This document shows positions 13,473-13,495 of a stretch of DNA of 13,495 nt, in pieces. The position numbers and the translations under genes were made by a program. Under the pieces are notes generated by a model that had not been told where the DNA came from, made no database searches, and saw nothing but the letters and a program-made list of their open reading frames with translations. Position 1 is the stretch's first letter, and every line of letters begins with the position of its first letter. The DNA comes from an uncultured Lachnospiraceae bacterium (GTDB lineage: Bacteria; Bacillota; Clostridia; Lachnospirales; Lachnospiraceae): assembly GCA_910586605.1 (NCBI GenBank), contig CAJUJR010000077.1:1-13495 (forward strand), in the 5' to 3' direction.

Positions 13473-13495
13473 TCTGTATGTTTTCTATCATGTGC

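Noticed and set aside
1..13495. Composite transposon or integrative element
   Set aside because: Despite the inverted repeats at the ends, no transposase, integrase, relaxase or target-site duplication is visible. The gene content is core metabolism plus regulators.

Overview
The window looks like chromosomal DNA from an anaerobic, butyrate-producing Firmicute, most likely a gut Lachnospiraceae. This is inferred from the gene set, the gene order, strong AGGAGG-type ribosome binding sites and moderately AT-rich coding sequence. I cannot name the genus. No rRNA, tRNA, transposase, integrase, phage gene or CRISPR array was seen.

Layout, left to right. (1) 1-89: two copies of a 23-bp stem-loop repeat, part of a ~53-bp element that recurs inverted at the right end (13422-13472). 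(2) 90-1006, minus: a LytTR DNA-binding protein followed by a DUF3021-type membrane protein, overlapping by 4 bases. (3) 1294-2848, plus: a two-gene ABC exporter (ATPase and ABC-2 permease), divergent from the LytTR pair and plausibly its target. (4) 2863-3095: two hairpins separating convergent transcription units. (5) 3123-9272, minus: the butyrate operon, transcribed thl, crt, hbd, bcd, etfB, etfA. (6) 9273-9768: a 496-bp divergent control region rich in repeats and inverted repeats. (7) 9769-11112, plus: butyryl-CoA:acetate CoA-transferase (but) with its own terminator. (8) 11199-13162, minus: a BlaI/MecI-family repressor and a BlaR1/MecR1-like M56 membrane metalloprotease whose C-terminal domain is not a penicillin-binding domain. 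They are read from a perfect-consensus sigma-A-type promoter with a ~160-nt leader.

How the genes work together: two acetyl-CoA are condensed by Thl, reduced by Hbd, dehydrated by Crt and reduced by Bcd with EtfAB (presumably bifurcating electrons from NADH to crotonyl-CoA and ferredoxin). But then exchanges CoA with acetate, releasing butyrate. The locus therefore encodes the whole acetyl-CoA-to-butyrate route in two divergent units that share one control region.

I did not find a clearly new multi-gene system. The most unusual signals are the inverted repeat elements bracketing the window, the repeat architecture between thl and but, the foldable thl leader, and the M56 sensor with a TcaA/YvbJ-like tail.
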